Numbered from the stretch's first letter, positions 1 to 8,631 are shown. The stretch is 34,443 bases of DNA from Betaproteobacteria bacterium (GCA_947476215.1 CANJQI010000041.1:1-34443); one strand, 5' to 3'. Translations and numbers: made by a program. The notes: a model not told the origin generated them from the sequence alone.

Positions 1-266
1 AAACACGGGTTTGTTCAAGGGGGCTCTCGGTTTGACTTCGCAGGCAGGCTGGTCTTGATTTGATTATGGCAAAGGAGTTTGGTTTGCCGCAAGTGAATCC
101 AGCCGGAAGAAGGATTTGATTGAAGTTATAGAAGCTAACATTAGCGTTAGCAGACTCGAATCCGCTAAAATAGCCCTTTATCTCAAGTTCTCATCGAGGC
201 TTTTTTGATTTTGGATGGAACGCCGAAAAATTTCACGCTCGTAACGCCTACTATCACCATCCTGCC
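1..266. other. Left-edge region upstream of ccmE, no gene recognised
   Basis: No convincing coding region was found here. Short open frames run in from the left edge but stop within about 65 bases and match nothing I recognise; they could be the end of a gene outside the window. The stretch contains the inverted repeat GCTAAC (134-139) / GTTAGC (146-151) and a TAAAAT hexamer (166-171) that could be a -10 element, but no good -35 lies at the right distance. A promoter for ccmEFGHI is expected in this region but cannot be fixed from the sequence. Confidence 0.5.
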
Positions 267-716
267 ATGAAACCCAGGCATCAGCGAATTGCAATGATAA
301 TCGCCGCTCTGTCGGCGCTGGGCGGCGCAGCGGCATTGGTATTGAACGCGTTTCAGAGCAATCTGGTGTTTTTCTTCAGTCCGAGCCAGGTCATTGCAAA
401 AGAGGCACCGCACGGGAAGGTTTTTCGCATCGGCGGCATGGTGGAGGCGGGCAGTCTCAGGCGCGAGAATGACGGGTTGACGGTGCACTTCCGTGTCACG
501 GACACGGTGCAGACCATACCCGTGACCTATAAAGGCATACTTCCGGACTTGTTCAAGGAGGGCAAGGGCGTGGTGGCACAGGGCAAATTGCGCACGGATG
601 GCGAGTTTGAGTCCAGCGAGGTGCTCGCCAAGCACGATGAAAATTACATGCCGCCGGATGCAGCGCATGCGATCGATCAGGCGAAAAAGGCGCAGAAGAG
701 CGTCGTTACCCCATAA
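267..716 (+). CDS. ccmE: Cytochrome c maturation heme chaperone CcmE
   Basis: A 149-residue periplasmic heme chaperone of the System I cytochrome c maturation pathway. It receives heme from CcmC and passes it to CcmF/CcmH for attachment to apocytochromes. The N-terminal anchor helix is at about residues 9-29. The OB-fold core follows, including the SPSQV and RIGGMVE segments. The heme-binding motif is KHDENYMPP, with His123 as the covalent heme ligand and Tyr127 as the expected axial ligand. Length is typical of the family. It is the first gene of ccmEFGHI; ccmF begins 12 bp after its stop. The ATG start puts only a few basic residues before the anchor, as usual. Confidence 0.97.
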   Translation: MKPRHQRIAMIIAALSALGGAAALVLNAFQSNLVFFFSPSQVIAKEAPHGKVFRIGGMVEAGSLRRENDGLTVHFRVTDTVQTIPVTYKGILPDLFKEGKGVVAQGKLRTDGEFESSEVLAKHDENYMPPDAAHAIDQAKKAQKSVVTP

Positions 717-728
717 AAGGCACTAGAT

Positions 729-2711
729 ATGATTCCGGAGATTGGCCATTTCGCATTGATACTCGCCTTACTGCTGGCGTTGACGCAGGGCGTGTTGCCG
801 ATAATGGGTGCGGCGCGCGGTTCGCGGGTGTGGATGGCACTGGCGCGCCCTGCCGCTCAGGGTCAATTCACTTTCGTGACGATTGCTTTTGGCTGTCTGG
901 CGTGGTCATTCGTCAACAACGATTTTTCGGTATTGAACGTCGCCACCAACTCCAATTCGCAGTTGCCGGTGCAGTATCGCATTGCTGCAACCTGGGGTTC
1001 GCATGAGGGATCGCTGTTGTTGTGGGTGTTGATGCTGAATGTGTGGACGGTCGCGGTGACGGTATTCAGCCGTCATTTGCCCGAACCCATGGTGGCACGC
1101 GTGGTAGGGGTTATGGGCCTGCTCAGCGTTGGGTTCCTGTTATTCATGCTGCTGACGTCGAATCCGTTCGAGCGACTGCTGCCGCCTGCGGCAGAGGGCA
1201 ATGACCTCAATCCTTTGTTGCAGGATCCAGGCATGGTGATACATCCGCCCATGCTGTACATGGGTTATGTCGGATTTTCGGTGGCGTTTGCGTTTGCGAT
1301 CGCCGCATTGCTTGGTGGACGGCTCGATGCAACCTGGGCGCGCTGGTCGCGCCCTTGGACCACGTTGGCATGGTGTTTTCTGACCATAGGTATCATGCTC
1401 GGCAGCTGGTGGGCTTATTACGAATTAGGGTGGGGCGGGTGGTGGTTTTGGGACCCGGTCGAAAACGCTTCCTTCATGCCGTGGCTGGTCGGCACCGCAT
1501 TGGTGCACTCGCTGGCGGTGACCGAGAAGCGCGGCGGCTTCAGGAGTTGGACCGTGTTATTGGCGATATGCGCCTTCAGTCTCAGTTTGCTAGGTACGTT
1601 TCTGGTGCGCTCGGGAGTACTGACGTCGGTGCATGCGTTTGCCACCGATCCCAAGCGCGGCATTTTTATCCTTGCTTTTCTCTCGGTGGTGATAGGCGGT
1701 TCGCTGGCGTTGTTTGCGTGGCGCGCGCCGCGCGTGGGACTCGGCGGCAGCTTCAAGCTGGTTTCGCGCGAATCCATGCTGTTGAGCAACAACCTGTTGC
1801 TGATGGTGGCCACGGGCGCGGTGCTGCTCGGCACGCTGTATCCGTTGTTTCTGGATGCATTGAATCTCGGCAAAATTTCTGTTGGCCCACCGTACTTCGA
1901 CAGCGTATTTGTACCGCTGATGACGCCGGCGCTGTTTCTGATGGGGGTGGGTCCTCTTGCGCGCTGGAAGGAAGCGAGCGTGCCGGAACTTGCGGTGCGG
2001 CTCAAGTGGGCTCTGATCGTGAGTCTGGCGACGGCGCTGCTGCTTCCCTTTACTCTCGGAAAGTGGACGCCGCTGGTAAGTTTCGGTCTCGCGCTGGCGT
2101 TATGGATAGTGACGACTTCGTGGGTCAATTTGAGGGAACGACTCGGTACGTCGAAGGGCGGTTTGTGGTCGAAATTGGCGATACAGCCGCGCGGCTACTA
2201 CGGCATGCTGATCGCGCACTGCGGCATTGCGGTTTTTATCGTCGGGGTTACTTTGGTCAAAGGGTATGAGACCGAACGCGACGTGCGCATGGCGATCGGC
2301 GAAAGCGTGAGCATAAGTTCCTATGCGTTTCGTTTCGATGGCGTGGAGAACGTGACTGGGCCCAACTACCGTGCGGCGCGCGGACACTTCACACTGAGCC
2401 GTGATGGCGAGCGGCTGCGCAGCATGCAACCCGAAAAACGTATTTACAATGCGCGGCAGATGGCGATGACGGAAGCCGCGATTTCCACCGGATTTCTGGG
2501 CGATCTCTACGTGTCGCTGGGAGAGCCGATCGCCGACGGGGCGTGGAGCGTGCGCGTGTACCACAAACCCTTCGTAACCTGGATATGGGGTGGATGTGTG
2601 ATCATGGCCTTGGGCGGCCTGGTGTCGCTGACCGACCGCCGCTACCGGCGTGCGCGTCGAATCGAAACAGCATCGACTACCGCCGGCGCCGCGCCGGCGA
2701 CTGCGCGTTGA
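729..2711 (+). CDS. ccmF: Heme lyase CcmF (cytochrome c synthetase subunit)
   Basis: A 660-residue polytopic inner membrane protein of the heme-handling superfamily, the central subunit of the CcmFGHI heme ligation complex. The diagnostic tryptophan-rich motif GGWWFWDPVENASF lies at about residues 240-253, followed by FMPW. Many hydrophobic segments cover the length, and a large soluble loop precedes the last helix (around MALGGLVSLTDRRY). Conserved periplasmic histidines such as those in PGMVIHPPMLYMGY fit heme ligation. Length matches the family (about 650). The start ATG is 12 bp after ccmE; the gene ends 13 bp before the ccmG start. An alanine-rich tail (TASTTAGAAPATAR) closes the protein. 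Confidence 0.97.
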   Translation: MIPEIGHFALILALLLALTQGVLPIMGAARGSRVWMALARPAAQGQFTFVTIAFGCLAWSFVNNDFSVLNVATNSNSQLPVQYRIAATWGSHEGSLLLWVLMLNVWTVAVTVFSRHLPEPMVARVVGVMGLLSVGFLLFMLLTSNPFERLLPPAAEGNDLNPLLQDPGMVIHPPMLYMGYVGFSVAFAFAIAALLGGRLDATWARWSRPWTTLAWCFLTIGIMLGSWWAYYELGWGGWWFWDPVENASFMPWLVGTALVHSLAVTEKRGGFRSWTVLLAICAFSLSLLGTFLVRSGVLTSVHAFATDPKRGIFILAFLSVVIGGSLALFAWRAPRVGLGGSFKLVSRESMLLSNNLLLMVATGAVLLGTLYPLFLDALNLGKISVGPPYFDSVFVPLMTPALFLMGVGPLARWKEASVPELAVRLKWALIVSLATALLLPFTLGKWTPLVSFGLALALWIVTTSWVNLRERLGTSKGGLWSKLAIQPRGYYGMLIAHCGIAVFIVGVTLVKGYETERDVRMAIGESVSISSYAFRFDGVENVTGPNYRAARGHFTLSRDGERLRSMQPEKRIYNARQMAMTEAAISTGFLGDLYVSLGEPIADGAWSVRVYHKPFVTWIWGGCVIMALGGLVSLTDRRYRRARRIETASTTAGAAPATAR

Positions 2712-2724
2712 GGCGGGCGGGCAC

Positions 2725-3252
2725 ATGAATCGCTATCTGCTGCCGTTGGGCATATTCATCGTTCTAGTGGTTTTTCTCGGCATAGGCTTGGGCCTGAATC
2801 CACGCGAAGTTCCGTCGCCGTTGATAAACAAGCCGGCGCCCGTGTTCGAACTCGCGCAACTGCACCAGGCCGACAAGGTTTTTGCCACCAAGGATATGCT
2901 CGGCAAGGTCTGGCTGCTCAACGTATGGGCGTCGTGGTGTGTTTCGTGTCGCGAAGAACATCCCGTGCTGCTGGATCTCGCAAGGAGCAATGTCGTGCCG
3001 GTTTACGGTCTTAACTACAAGGACCAGCGCGACGCGGCGTTGGCGTGGCTGAAACAGTTCGGCGATCCTTATGCCTTGAGCGTCATGGATGGCGGCGGAC
3101 GCGTCGGCATGGATTATGGTGTCTATGGTGTGCCTGAAACGTTCGTCATCGATAAAGCGGGCGTGATCCGCTACAAGCAGATAGGCCCCGTTACACCCAA
3201 GGCTCTGAGCGAAAAAATTCTGCCCCTGGTCCGCAAGTTGCAGTCATCATGA
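2725..3252 (+). CDS. ccmG: Thiol:disulfide oxidoreductase CcmG/DsbE
   Basis: A membrane-anchored periplasmic thioredoxin (175 residues) that reduces the CXXCH cysteines of apocytochrome c or the CcmH disulfide before heme attachment. One N-terminal anchor helix (about residues 4-23) is followed by the thioredoxin fold with active site WCVSC after the NVWAS strand. The cis-proline region GVPETFVID is typical of CcmG. I chose ATG 2725 because it directly precedes the anchor (MNRYLLPLG); a longer open frame from 2650 overlaps ccmF and adds an arginine-rich segment with no family match. The stop overlaps the ccmH start by 4 bp (ATGA), suggesting translational coupling. Confidence 0.96.
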   Translation: MNRYLLPLGIFIVLVVFLGIGLGLNPREVPSPLINKPAPVFELAQLHQADKVFATKDMLGKVWLLNVWASWCVSCREEHPVLLDLARSNVVPVYGLNYKDQRDAALAWLKQFGDPYALSVMDGGGRVGMDYGVYGVPETFVIDKAGVIRYKQIGPVTPKALSEKILPLVRKLQSS

Positions 3253-3710
3253 AAGTATGTCTATTCCTTCTGCTCTGGCTGCCGATCTTCACTGGAGCGC
3301 AGATCGCGCAACCGACACCGGACGATCCGGTCGCCAACAAGCGCGCCGTTGCGATGGCCGAGAGACTGCGTTGTCTGGTGTGCCAGAACCAGTCGATTGC
3401 CGAGTCCAATGCCGAGCTGGCAGTGGACCTGCGCCGTCAAATCCGCGAACAAATCGCCCAGGGCAAGAGCGATGACGACATCTTCGGCTTCATGATAGCG
3501 CGCTATGGAGATTTCGTGCTTTACCAGCCACCTATCAAGCCGGTCACCTATCTGTTGTGGTTCGGTCCGCTATTGCTGCTGATGGCGGGCATTTTTATGT
3601 TGATCAGGTATTTACGGACGCGTGATCGTCAAATAGAAGAGCATGAGTTGAGCAGCGACGAACGCCTGGCCGCCCAACGGCTGCTCAATGAATCCGAGGG
3701 ACCCCGTTGA
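3249..3710 (+). CDS. ccmH: Cytochrome c maturation protein CcmH (CcmL/CycL type)
   Basis: A 153-residue membrane-anchored periplasmic oxidoreductase with the family motif LRCLVCQNQ (CXXC), which handles the apocytochrome cysteines together with CcmG. It has a signal peptide (about residues 1-18), then a three-helix domain including QIREQIAQGKSDDDIFGFM and the conserved RYGDFVLYQPP segment, then one transmembrane helix at about residues 105-122 and a short charged cytoplasmic tail. It is the short form that works with a separate CcmI, the next gene. It overlaps ccmG by 4 bp and ccmI by 4 bp. Confidence 0.96.
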   Translation: MKVCLFLLLWLPIFTGAQIAQPTPDDPVANKRAVAMAERLRCLVCQNQSIAESNAELAVDLRRQIREQIAQGKSDDDIFGFMIARYGDFVLYQPPIKPVTYLLWFGPLLLLMAGIFMLIRYLRTRDRQIEEHELSSDERLAAQRLLNESEGPR

Positions 3711-4942
3711 TGACGCTGTTCGTCGCGCTGGGGGCATTGCTGGTGACGATCGCCTTGTCATGGCTGATGCCGTCGCTGCTGCGTAGACGGGTCAGCGACA
3801 ACAGCATGGCAACCACAACTTCCAATCTTGATATATTGCGCGATGAACTCGCGGCGCTCGAACGCGACGTGTCAGCCGGCACGCTATCGCAGCAGCAATA
3901 TCAGCAGGCGCGTCAGGACATCGAACGGCGCGTGCTTGAAGAGGGGCGCGAAAGCGGGACGCCTCCGAGCAGCGCGTCGCCAGGCAACGGGTGGCGTACC
4001 GCGATGGTGCTGGCAGTTTCCATTCCTCTGTGCACCGTCTTGTTGTATCTGCAACTAGGCAGCCCCGCCGCGGTAAACGTGTCCGCGCGCGCGAGCGGAC
4101 ATCAACCATCGGCGAAGGAAATCGAGGCGATGGTGGCGGGTCTGGCGACGCGCCTTGAACAACAGCCCGAAGACGCCAACGGATGGGTTTTGCTGGGTCG
4201 TTCGTACGCGGTCATGAAACGCTATGCCGAATCCGCGCGCGCATATGCCCGCGCGGCAGAGCTGGTAAAAGACGACGCGGATCTGCTGGCGGACTATGCG
4301 GATATTCTGGCCATGTCGGACGGGGGGCGGATTGAAGGTAAGCCATTGCAACTGATCGAGCAGGCGCTGAAAATCGATTCCACGCACTGGAAGGCCCTGG
4401 CCATGGCAGGTACGGCGGCGTTCGCACGCAAGGACTATAAAATGGCGATTGGATACTGGGAAAAGATCGCAAGCCGTACTGATCTGAGTCCGGAGTTGAC
4501 CAATACCGTGGCCGGGAATATTGAAGAAGCACGCAAATTGGCCGGTATCAAGACACCTGCTGTGGCCAAGGCCGCTCCGGGAACCAGCGTTGCGCCGGCC
4601 GGCAGCGTGCGCGGCAGCGTAACGCTCGCCGCCGCGCTCGCCGCCCAAGCCGCACCTACCGATACCGTATTTATCTTCGCGCGCGCGGCCGAAGGGCCGC
4701 GCATGCCGCTGGCCATACTGCGCCGGCAGGTCAGCGACCTTCCCTACAAGTTCACCCTTGATGACAGCATGGCGATGGCGCCGGAAATGAAACTATCCAA
4801 GTTTCCGGAAGTCATCGTCGGTGCGCGTGTTTCAAAGAGTGGCAATGCAGTCGCGCAGAGCGGCGACCTGCAGGGGCTGTCGCAAAAGCTCAAGGTCGGT
4901 GGTCCGGATGTGAAAATAGTTATTGATCAGATCGTGCCGTGA
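3707..4942 (+). CDS. ccmI: Cytochrome c maturation protein CcmI (CycH), TPR apocytochrome chaperone
   Basis: A 411-residue membrane protein that binds the C-terminus of apocytochrome c and presents it to CcmF/CcmH. Two N-terminal transmembrane helices (about residues 3-24 and 97-117) flank a cytoplasmic loop with the leucine-zipper-like segment NLDILRDELAALERDVSAG. A TPR region follows (about residues 150-275, for example ANGWVLLGRSYAVMKRYAES). The C-terminal periplasmic domain typical of CcmI begins near GSVRGSVTLA and ends at PDVKIVIDQIVP. It is the last gene of the rightward ccm block and faces ccmD across a repeat element. Confidence 0.95.
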   Translation: MMTLFVALGALLVTIALSWLMPSLLRRRVSDNSMATTTSNLDILRDELAALERDVSAGTLSQQQYQQARQDIERRVLEEGRESGTPPSSASPGNGWRTAMVLAVSIPLCTVLLYLQLGSPAAVNVSARASGHQPSAKEIEAMVAGLATRLEQQPEDANGWVLLGRSYAVMKRYAESARAYARAAELVKDDADLLADYADILAMSDGGRIEGKPLQLIEQALKIDSTHWKALAMAGTAAFARKDYKMAIGYWEKIASRTDLSPELTNTVAGNIEEARKLAGIKTPAVAKAAPGTSVAPAGSVRGSVTLAAALAAQAAPTDTVFIFARAAEGPRMPLAILRRQVSDLPYKFTLDDSMAMAPEMKLSKFPEVIVGARVSKSGNAVAQSGDLQGLSQKLKVGGPDVKIVIDQIVP

Positions 4943-4951
4943 GTCTTACGC

Positions 4952-4988
4952 GTGGGCAACAAGTTGCCCACCGAACGGTCTGTTTTTT
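4952..4988 (+). terminator. Possible terminator after ccmI
   Basis: A perfect 9-bp stem, GTGGGCAAC (4952-4960) and GTTGCCCAC (4963-4971), begins 9 bases after the ccmI stop. A run of six T lies at 4983-4988. The T run starts 11 bases beyond the stem rather than directly at its foot, so intrinsic termination is plausible but not textbook. Confidence 0.4.
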
Positions 4989-5006
4989 GCAACATTCAGC
5001 CAGTTG

Positions 5007-5089
5007 CGTAGGGCGCAAATAGCGTAGCGTATTGCGCCGATATGCGGCATGCGAGAGCGGTGGGTTACGCTGCGCTAACCCACCCTACG
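5007..5089. repeat. Palindromic intergenic repeat between ccmI and ccmD
   Basis: An 83-bp element bounded by CGTAGGG (5007-5013) and CCCTACG (5083-5089). It contains two hairpins: GGCGCAA (5012-5018) with TTGCGCC (5032-5038), and GGTGGGTTA (5059-5067) with TAACCCACC (5076-5084). Its look is that of the short palindromic repeats (GTAGGGCGCAATAGCG... type) common between genes in proteobacteria; I give this from memory, not from a search. The right half overlaps the 3' end of ccmD and provides its stop codon. Confidence 0.7.
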
Positions 5090-5224
5090 GACGGCTTCAC
5101 GGCGTCTCGCTTTCAGCAACAGGATTTCTAGTACTAAGCACGCGGCTGTTATTCCGAACGATCCCCACACATACCCGGCGTAACCGCCCATGGCGAGAAA
5201 TTCCGATACGCTGCCCCAATTCAT
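5075..5224 (-). CDS. ccmD: Heme exporter subunit CcmD
   Basis: A 49-residue small membrane protein that joins the CcmABC complex and helps release heme-loaded CcmE. The N-terminus NWGSVSEFLAMGGYAGYVWGS is the usual CcmD motif, followed by one transmembrane helix (about residues 19-37) and a basic tail KARRREAVRR. I chose ATG 5224, which overlaps the ccmC stop by 4 bp; a longer reading would only extend into ccmC in another frame. The final residues RRVG and the TAG stop lie inside the palindromic repeat at 5007-5089. Confidence 0.92.
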   Translation of the reverse strand: MNWGSVSEFLAMGGYAGYVWGSFGITAACLVLEILLLKARRREAVRRVG

Positions 5225-5967
5225 GATTGCTGCTCCGTCAGTTCCTGCACCCAGTCGCTGTTGCGTTCGCGTTCGAGGATGACGCTGCGCACGCGCATCA
5301 GAACAACCGCAATACTGTAGATCCAGATCGCCAGTGCCATGATAAGCATCCCGGCCAGCATGGTGGCCGCCATGCTGGGGTTGCGCGTGAGGCTCACGGA
5401 GGCGCCTTGATGCAGGGTATTCCACCACTGGACCGAGAAATAGATGATGGGGACATTGACGGCACCGACCAACGCTATCACCGCGCCGGCCTTGTCGGCC
5501 CGGCGCGGATCATCGATCGCGGCCTGCAAGGACATGAATCCGAGATAAAGAAAAAGCAGGATCAGTTCGGATGTCAAACGCGCATCCCACACCCACCACG
5601 CACCCCACATAGGCTTGCCCCACAGGGCGCCGGTCCACAGTGCAATAAACGTCATCAGCGCACCGGTGGGCGCAATCGCGGACGCCATCATGGACGAGAG
5701 TCGGGTATTGAATGCCAGGCCCATGCCTGCCCAGAACGCCATCACCACATAAAGAAACATCGACATCCATGCGGCCGGCACATGTATGAAGATGATGCGA
5801 TACGCCTCGCCCTGTTGAGCATCTGTCGGTGCGACGAAAAAACCGATATACAAGCCGCATACGGCGAGCAGCGACGCGACCGCGAAGAAGGCTGGGATGA
5901 GTTTGCCAGCGAGCGGATAAAAACTTGCGGGGGACGAATATTTGAACCAGTTGATGCGGGATGTCAT
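5221..5967 (-). CDS. ccmC: Heme exporter membrane protein CcmC
   Basis: A 248-residue six-helix inner membrane protein of the heme-handling family that presents heme to CcmE in the periplasm. The tryptophan-rich heme-binding motif is WGAWWVWDARLTS. The conserved histidines are in IFIHVPAAWMS before it and in QWWNTLHQG after it. I chose ATG 5967 (MTSRINWFKYSSP), 13 bp after the ccmB stop; an upstream start at 5994 would overlap ccmB and adds only MPSNKAKTI. The stop overlaps ccmD by 4 bp. It belongs to the leftward ccmABCD block. Confidence 0.96.
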   Translation of the reverse strand: MTSRINWFKYSSPASFYPLAGKLIPAFFAVASLLAVCGLYIGFFVAPTDAQQGEAYRIIFIHVPAAWMSMFLYVVMAFWAGMGLAFNTRLSSMMASAIAPTGALMTFIALWTGALWGKPMWGAWWVWDARLTSELILLFLYLGFMSLQAAIDDPRRADKAGAVIALVGAVNVPIIYFSVQWWNTLHQGASVSLTRNPSMAATMLAGMLIMALAIWIYSIAVVLMRVRSVILERERNSDWVQELTEQQS

Positions 5968-5980
5968 GATTGTTTTTGCT

Positions 5981-6664
5981 TTATTCGACGGCAATGCGCA
6001 AGGATACCGCAGTTGCCCAAGGGGCGAACACCAGGGCGCTCAACAGAAAAGCGCCAAGCAGCGACAGATGCGCACCGGCGCCCAGACCGGCTGCACTCGC
6101 TTCGACAGCCCCGGCGCCAAAAATCAATACCGGCACATAAAGCGGCAAGATAAGCAGCGACAACAGGGCACCACCGCCGCGCACGCCCAGGGTAAGTGCA
6201 GCGCCAACAGCGCCGATCAGGCTGAGAGTCGGAGTGCCGAGCAGCAGCGACGCCATCAGTACCAGCAGTGCGTCGGCGTTGAGATCGAATTGCACGCCCA
6301 GCAGGGGGGCGACGATGACGAGCGGCAATCCGGTTGCCAGCCAATGCGCGACTATCTTGCCCAGAGCCAGAAACGTCAGCGAATAGGGGGCGAGCGCGAG
6401 TTGCTCCAAGGTGCCGTCGGCATAGTCTCCCGAGAACAGGCGCGCCAGCGCCAGTATGGAGGCGAGCAACGCCGCCACCCAGATGACACCCGGACCGATC
6501 GAGCGCAGCAGCGCCGCGTCGGAGCCTACGCCGAGCGGAAACAGGCTGGCGACGATCACAAAGAAGATCAGCGTGGTCAGCAGATCCGCACGGTGACGAA
6601 GCGCGCTCAACAAGTCGCGGCGGACAACCGCCGACCAGGCATCGAGCAGGCGTGGTGGCTTCAT
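5981..6664 (-). CDS. ccmB: Heme exporter ABC permease CcmB
   Basis: A 227-residue polytopic permease subunit of the CcmAB transporter, which uses ATP to release holo-CcmE from CcmC. Six hydrophobic segments can be seen, with family features such as RRDLLSALR at the start, the FSGDYADGTLEQL segment near residues 75-90 and LLILPLYVPVLIFG. ATG 6664 overlaps the ccmA stop by 4 bp (ATGA) and gives the usual length; the open frame continues upstream only inside ccmA. Confidence 0.95.
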   Translation of the reverse strand: MKPPRLLDAWSAVVRRDLLSALRHRADLLTTLIFFVIVASLFPLGVGSDAALLRSIGPGVIWVAALLASILALARLFSGDYADGTLEQLALAPYSLTFLALGKIVAHWLATGLPLVIVAPLLGVQFDLNADALLVLMASLLLGTPTLSLIGAVGAALTLGVRGGGALLSLLILPLYVPVLIFGAGAVEASAAGLGAGAHLSLLGAFLLSALVFAPWATAVSLRIAVE

Positions 6665-7281
6665 ATACCGAGATCGATACGCTGTGTGTGCGGTGACGTT
6701 ATCTCGACTTCCTGATGCGTGGTCAGTACCAGCATGCCGCCAGAGCGCAGGTGCGATTCTAACAAATTTCGCGTCAGCGCGAGCGCGGCGGCGTCGAGTG
6801 CGGTAAACGGTTCGTCCAGTATCCACAACGGACGTGCGCTGCACAGGTAGAGCCGCGCGAAGGCCACGCGGCGGCGTTGCCCCTGGGAAAGTGTTTTACA
6901 TGGAATTCCTTGAAATCCCGACAGGCCTATCGTGTCCAGTGCCGTGCTGATGTCAGTGGTGCTCGCGGCCAAACCTGCGGTGGCAGCTGAATAGCGCAGA
7001 TTTTCGTGAGCCGTGAGTTCGTCCTTGACCGCGCTTGCATGACCAAGATAGGCCATGTGCGCACGATATTCTTCACCTAGCTCGTGAATATCGCGGCCGT
7101 TCCAGCTGACGCGGCCCGCTGCAGGGTGCAGCAATCCACACAAGATACGTAGCAGGCTGGTTTTGCCGCTGCCATTGGGGCCGCGAACCTCCAGCAGCGT
7201 ATGTGGCCCAATTTCGAAACTGATTTCGGAAAAAAGTCGCCGTTCGCCGCGCACACAACCGAGTTGACTGATGACGAGCAT
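6661..7281 (-). CDS. ccmA: Heme exporter ATP-binding protein CcmA
   Basis: A 206-residue ABC ATPase that pairs with CcmB. Walker A is GPNGSGKTSLL, the signature is LSQGQRRRVAFARL and Walker B is LWILDEPFTALD, followed by the H-loop LVLTTHQ. The short ATPase with few insertions is typical of CcmA. I chose ATG 7281 (MLVISQLGCVRGERRLF); the upstream extension to 7353 has no family similarity. The gene starts 75 bp after the moeA stop on the same strand, so moeA-ccmABCD could be one transcript. No clear promoter was seen in the 75-bp gap. Confidence 0.95.
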   Translation of the reverse strand: MLVISQLGCVRGERRLFSEISFEIGPHTLLEVRGPNGSGKTSLLRILCGLLHPAAGRVSWNGRDIHELGEEYRAHMAYLGHASAVKDELTAHENLRYSAATAGLAASTTDISTALDTIGLSGFQGIPCKTLSQGQRRRVAFARLYLCSARPLWILDEPFTALDAAALALTRNLLESHLRSGGMLVLTTHQEVEITSPHTQRIDLGI

Positions 7282-7356
7282 GAAGCTGAATCTGGCGTGG
7301 TTAAAGTAGGGGGGGGCAGGTTCAGAGCGGCTGATACGATCCAGTCCCGGCACGCG

Positions 7357-8631
7357 CTAGGCTACGCTGTCCATGACCTGCACGTCCACCAGGGTGCCCG
7401 CGGCGACATTGCCCTGTGTCTCGGGCAAAATAATAAAGCAGTTGGCCTCCGACATTGAGCGTAGTATTCCCGAGCCCTGTTCTCCGGTGACGCGCACGCT
7501 CCACTCTCCAGCGGCGTTCTGAGTGAGCGCGCCGCGTTGAAATTCCGTGCGGCCGGGTGCTTTTTTGAGGCTGGAAGTGCAGGGCACTTTAAAACTGGGT
7601 AGTTCAGGCACGGGATCGAGTCCAGACAACTTCAGCAACGCCGCGCGCACAAACTGGTAAAACGTAACCATTACCGATACCGGATTACCTGGGAGGCCGA
7701 AAAAGTGCGCATTGCCCAGACGCCCGTAAGCGAGCGGGCGTCCCGGCTTCATGGCGATTTTCCAGAACACCACTTCGCCCAGCTTATCAAGCAGATCCTT
7801 GACAAAATCCGCCTCTCCGACCGACACGCCGCCGCTGGTGATGACCACGTCCGCGGATGCGGCGGCGACGCGGAACGCCCCTTCAAGCAGCGCCGGGTCA
7901 TCGCGTATGACGCCCATGTCTATCATTTCGCAATTCAGCCGCGCCAGCATGCCGTGTATGGTGTAACGATTGCTGTCATAAATCTGGCCTTCCGCGAGGG
8001 GCGTGCCTATGGAACGTAACTCATCGCCGGTCGAGAAAAATGCCACGCGCAGCCTGCGGTAGACGGAAACCTCGCCTATGCCCAATGACGCAATCAGGCC
8101 GATTTCCGCCGGACGCAATGGTCGTCCGCGCTTCAACGCAACCTGTCCGGTCTTCAGATCCTCGCCGGCACGCCGCAGATTTTGACCTTGCTGGTGGCCT
8201 CCACCTATGCGCACGCTGTCATCCTGCGCAACTACGTGTTCCTGCATGACGATGGTGTCGGCGCCGACCGGCACCACGCCTCCCGTCATGATGCGCACGC
8301 ACGATCCGGGATGCATCTGCCCCTGAAACGGTACGCCAGCAAACGCACTACCGGCGATCCTAAGCGTTACCTCGCCTGAGGGTTTGAGATCGGCAAAACG
8401 CAGGGCATAGCCGTCCATCGCCGAATTATCATGGGCCGGCACGTCGAGCGGGGAGACTACATCTTCGGCCAATACACGTCCAAGCGCAGCACGGATATGT
8501 AGGTGTTCCACAGCGGATACCGGACTCAAGAAACGTGCAATAAACTCGCGCGCCTTGGCCACCGGCATCGAATTGGGATCATAGTCGTCGGCGCAACTTG
8601 CGGCCTGTATGGATAGCGGAGTGGAGGTCAT
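7357..8631 (-). CDS. moeA: Molybdopterin molybdenumtransferase MoeA
   Basis: A 424-residue enzyme that inserts molybdate into adenylylated molybdopterin, the last common step of molybdenum cofactor synthesis. Seen motifs: DVPAHDNSAMDGYALRF near the N-terminus, ITSGGVSVGEADFVKDLL in the central MoCF-binding domain, and KPGRPLAYGRLG with FGLPGNPVSVMVTFYQF. The C-terminal beta-barrel domain follows to the end. Length fits the family (about 405-430). ATG 8631 is preferred to an in-frame TTG at 8649; neither has a good Shine-Dalgarno. Its partner mobB lies to the right in the opposite direction, with a Bug-type gene in between. Confidence 0.96.
   Translation of the reverse strand: MTSTPLSIQAASCADDYDPNSMPVAKAREFIARFLSPVSAVEHLHIRAALGRVLAEDVVSPLDVPAHDNSAMDGYALRFADLKPSGEVTLRIAGSAFAGVPFQGQMHPGSCVRIMTGGVVPVGADTIVMQEHVVAQDDSVRIGGGHQQGQNLRRAGEDLKTGQVALKRGRPLRPAEIGLIASLGIGEVSVYRRLRVAFFSTGDELRSIGTPLAEGQIYDSNRYTIHGMLARLNCEMIDMGVIRDDPALLEGAFRVAAASADVVITSGGVSVGEADFVKDLLDKLGEVVFWKIAMKPGRPLAYGRLGNAHFFGLPGNPVSVMVTFYQFVRAALLKLSGLDPVPELPSFKVPCTSSLKKAPGRTEFQRGALTQNAAGEWSVRVTGEQGSGILRSMSEANCFIILPETQGNVAAGTLVDVQVMDSVA

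Noticed and set aside
134-171. Promoter for ccmE built on TAAAAT at 166-171
   Set aside because: No acceptable -35 hexamer at 16-18 bp; kept only as a note for the left-edge region.
1355-2269. A 304-codon open frame in another frame of ccmF
   Set aside because: No family similarity, and it overlaps the well-supported CcmF membrane domain, including its tryptophan-rich motif.
2100-2726. A long open frame antisense to the end of ccmF
   Set aside because: It is low in recognisable motifs and rich in Arg, His and Pro, as expected for the complement of a GC-rich gene, and lies fully within ccmF.
5227-6715. Two long rightward open frames opposite ccmC, ccmB and ccmA
   Set aside because: Both are Gln/Arg/His-rich shadows of real leftward ccm genes and show no domain.
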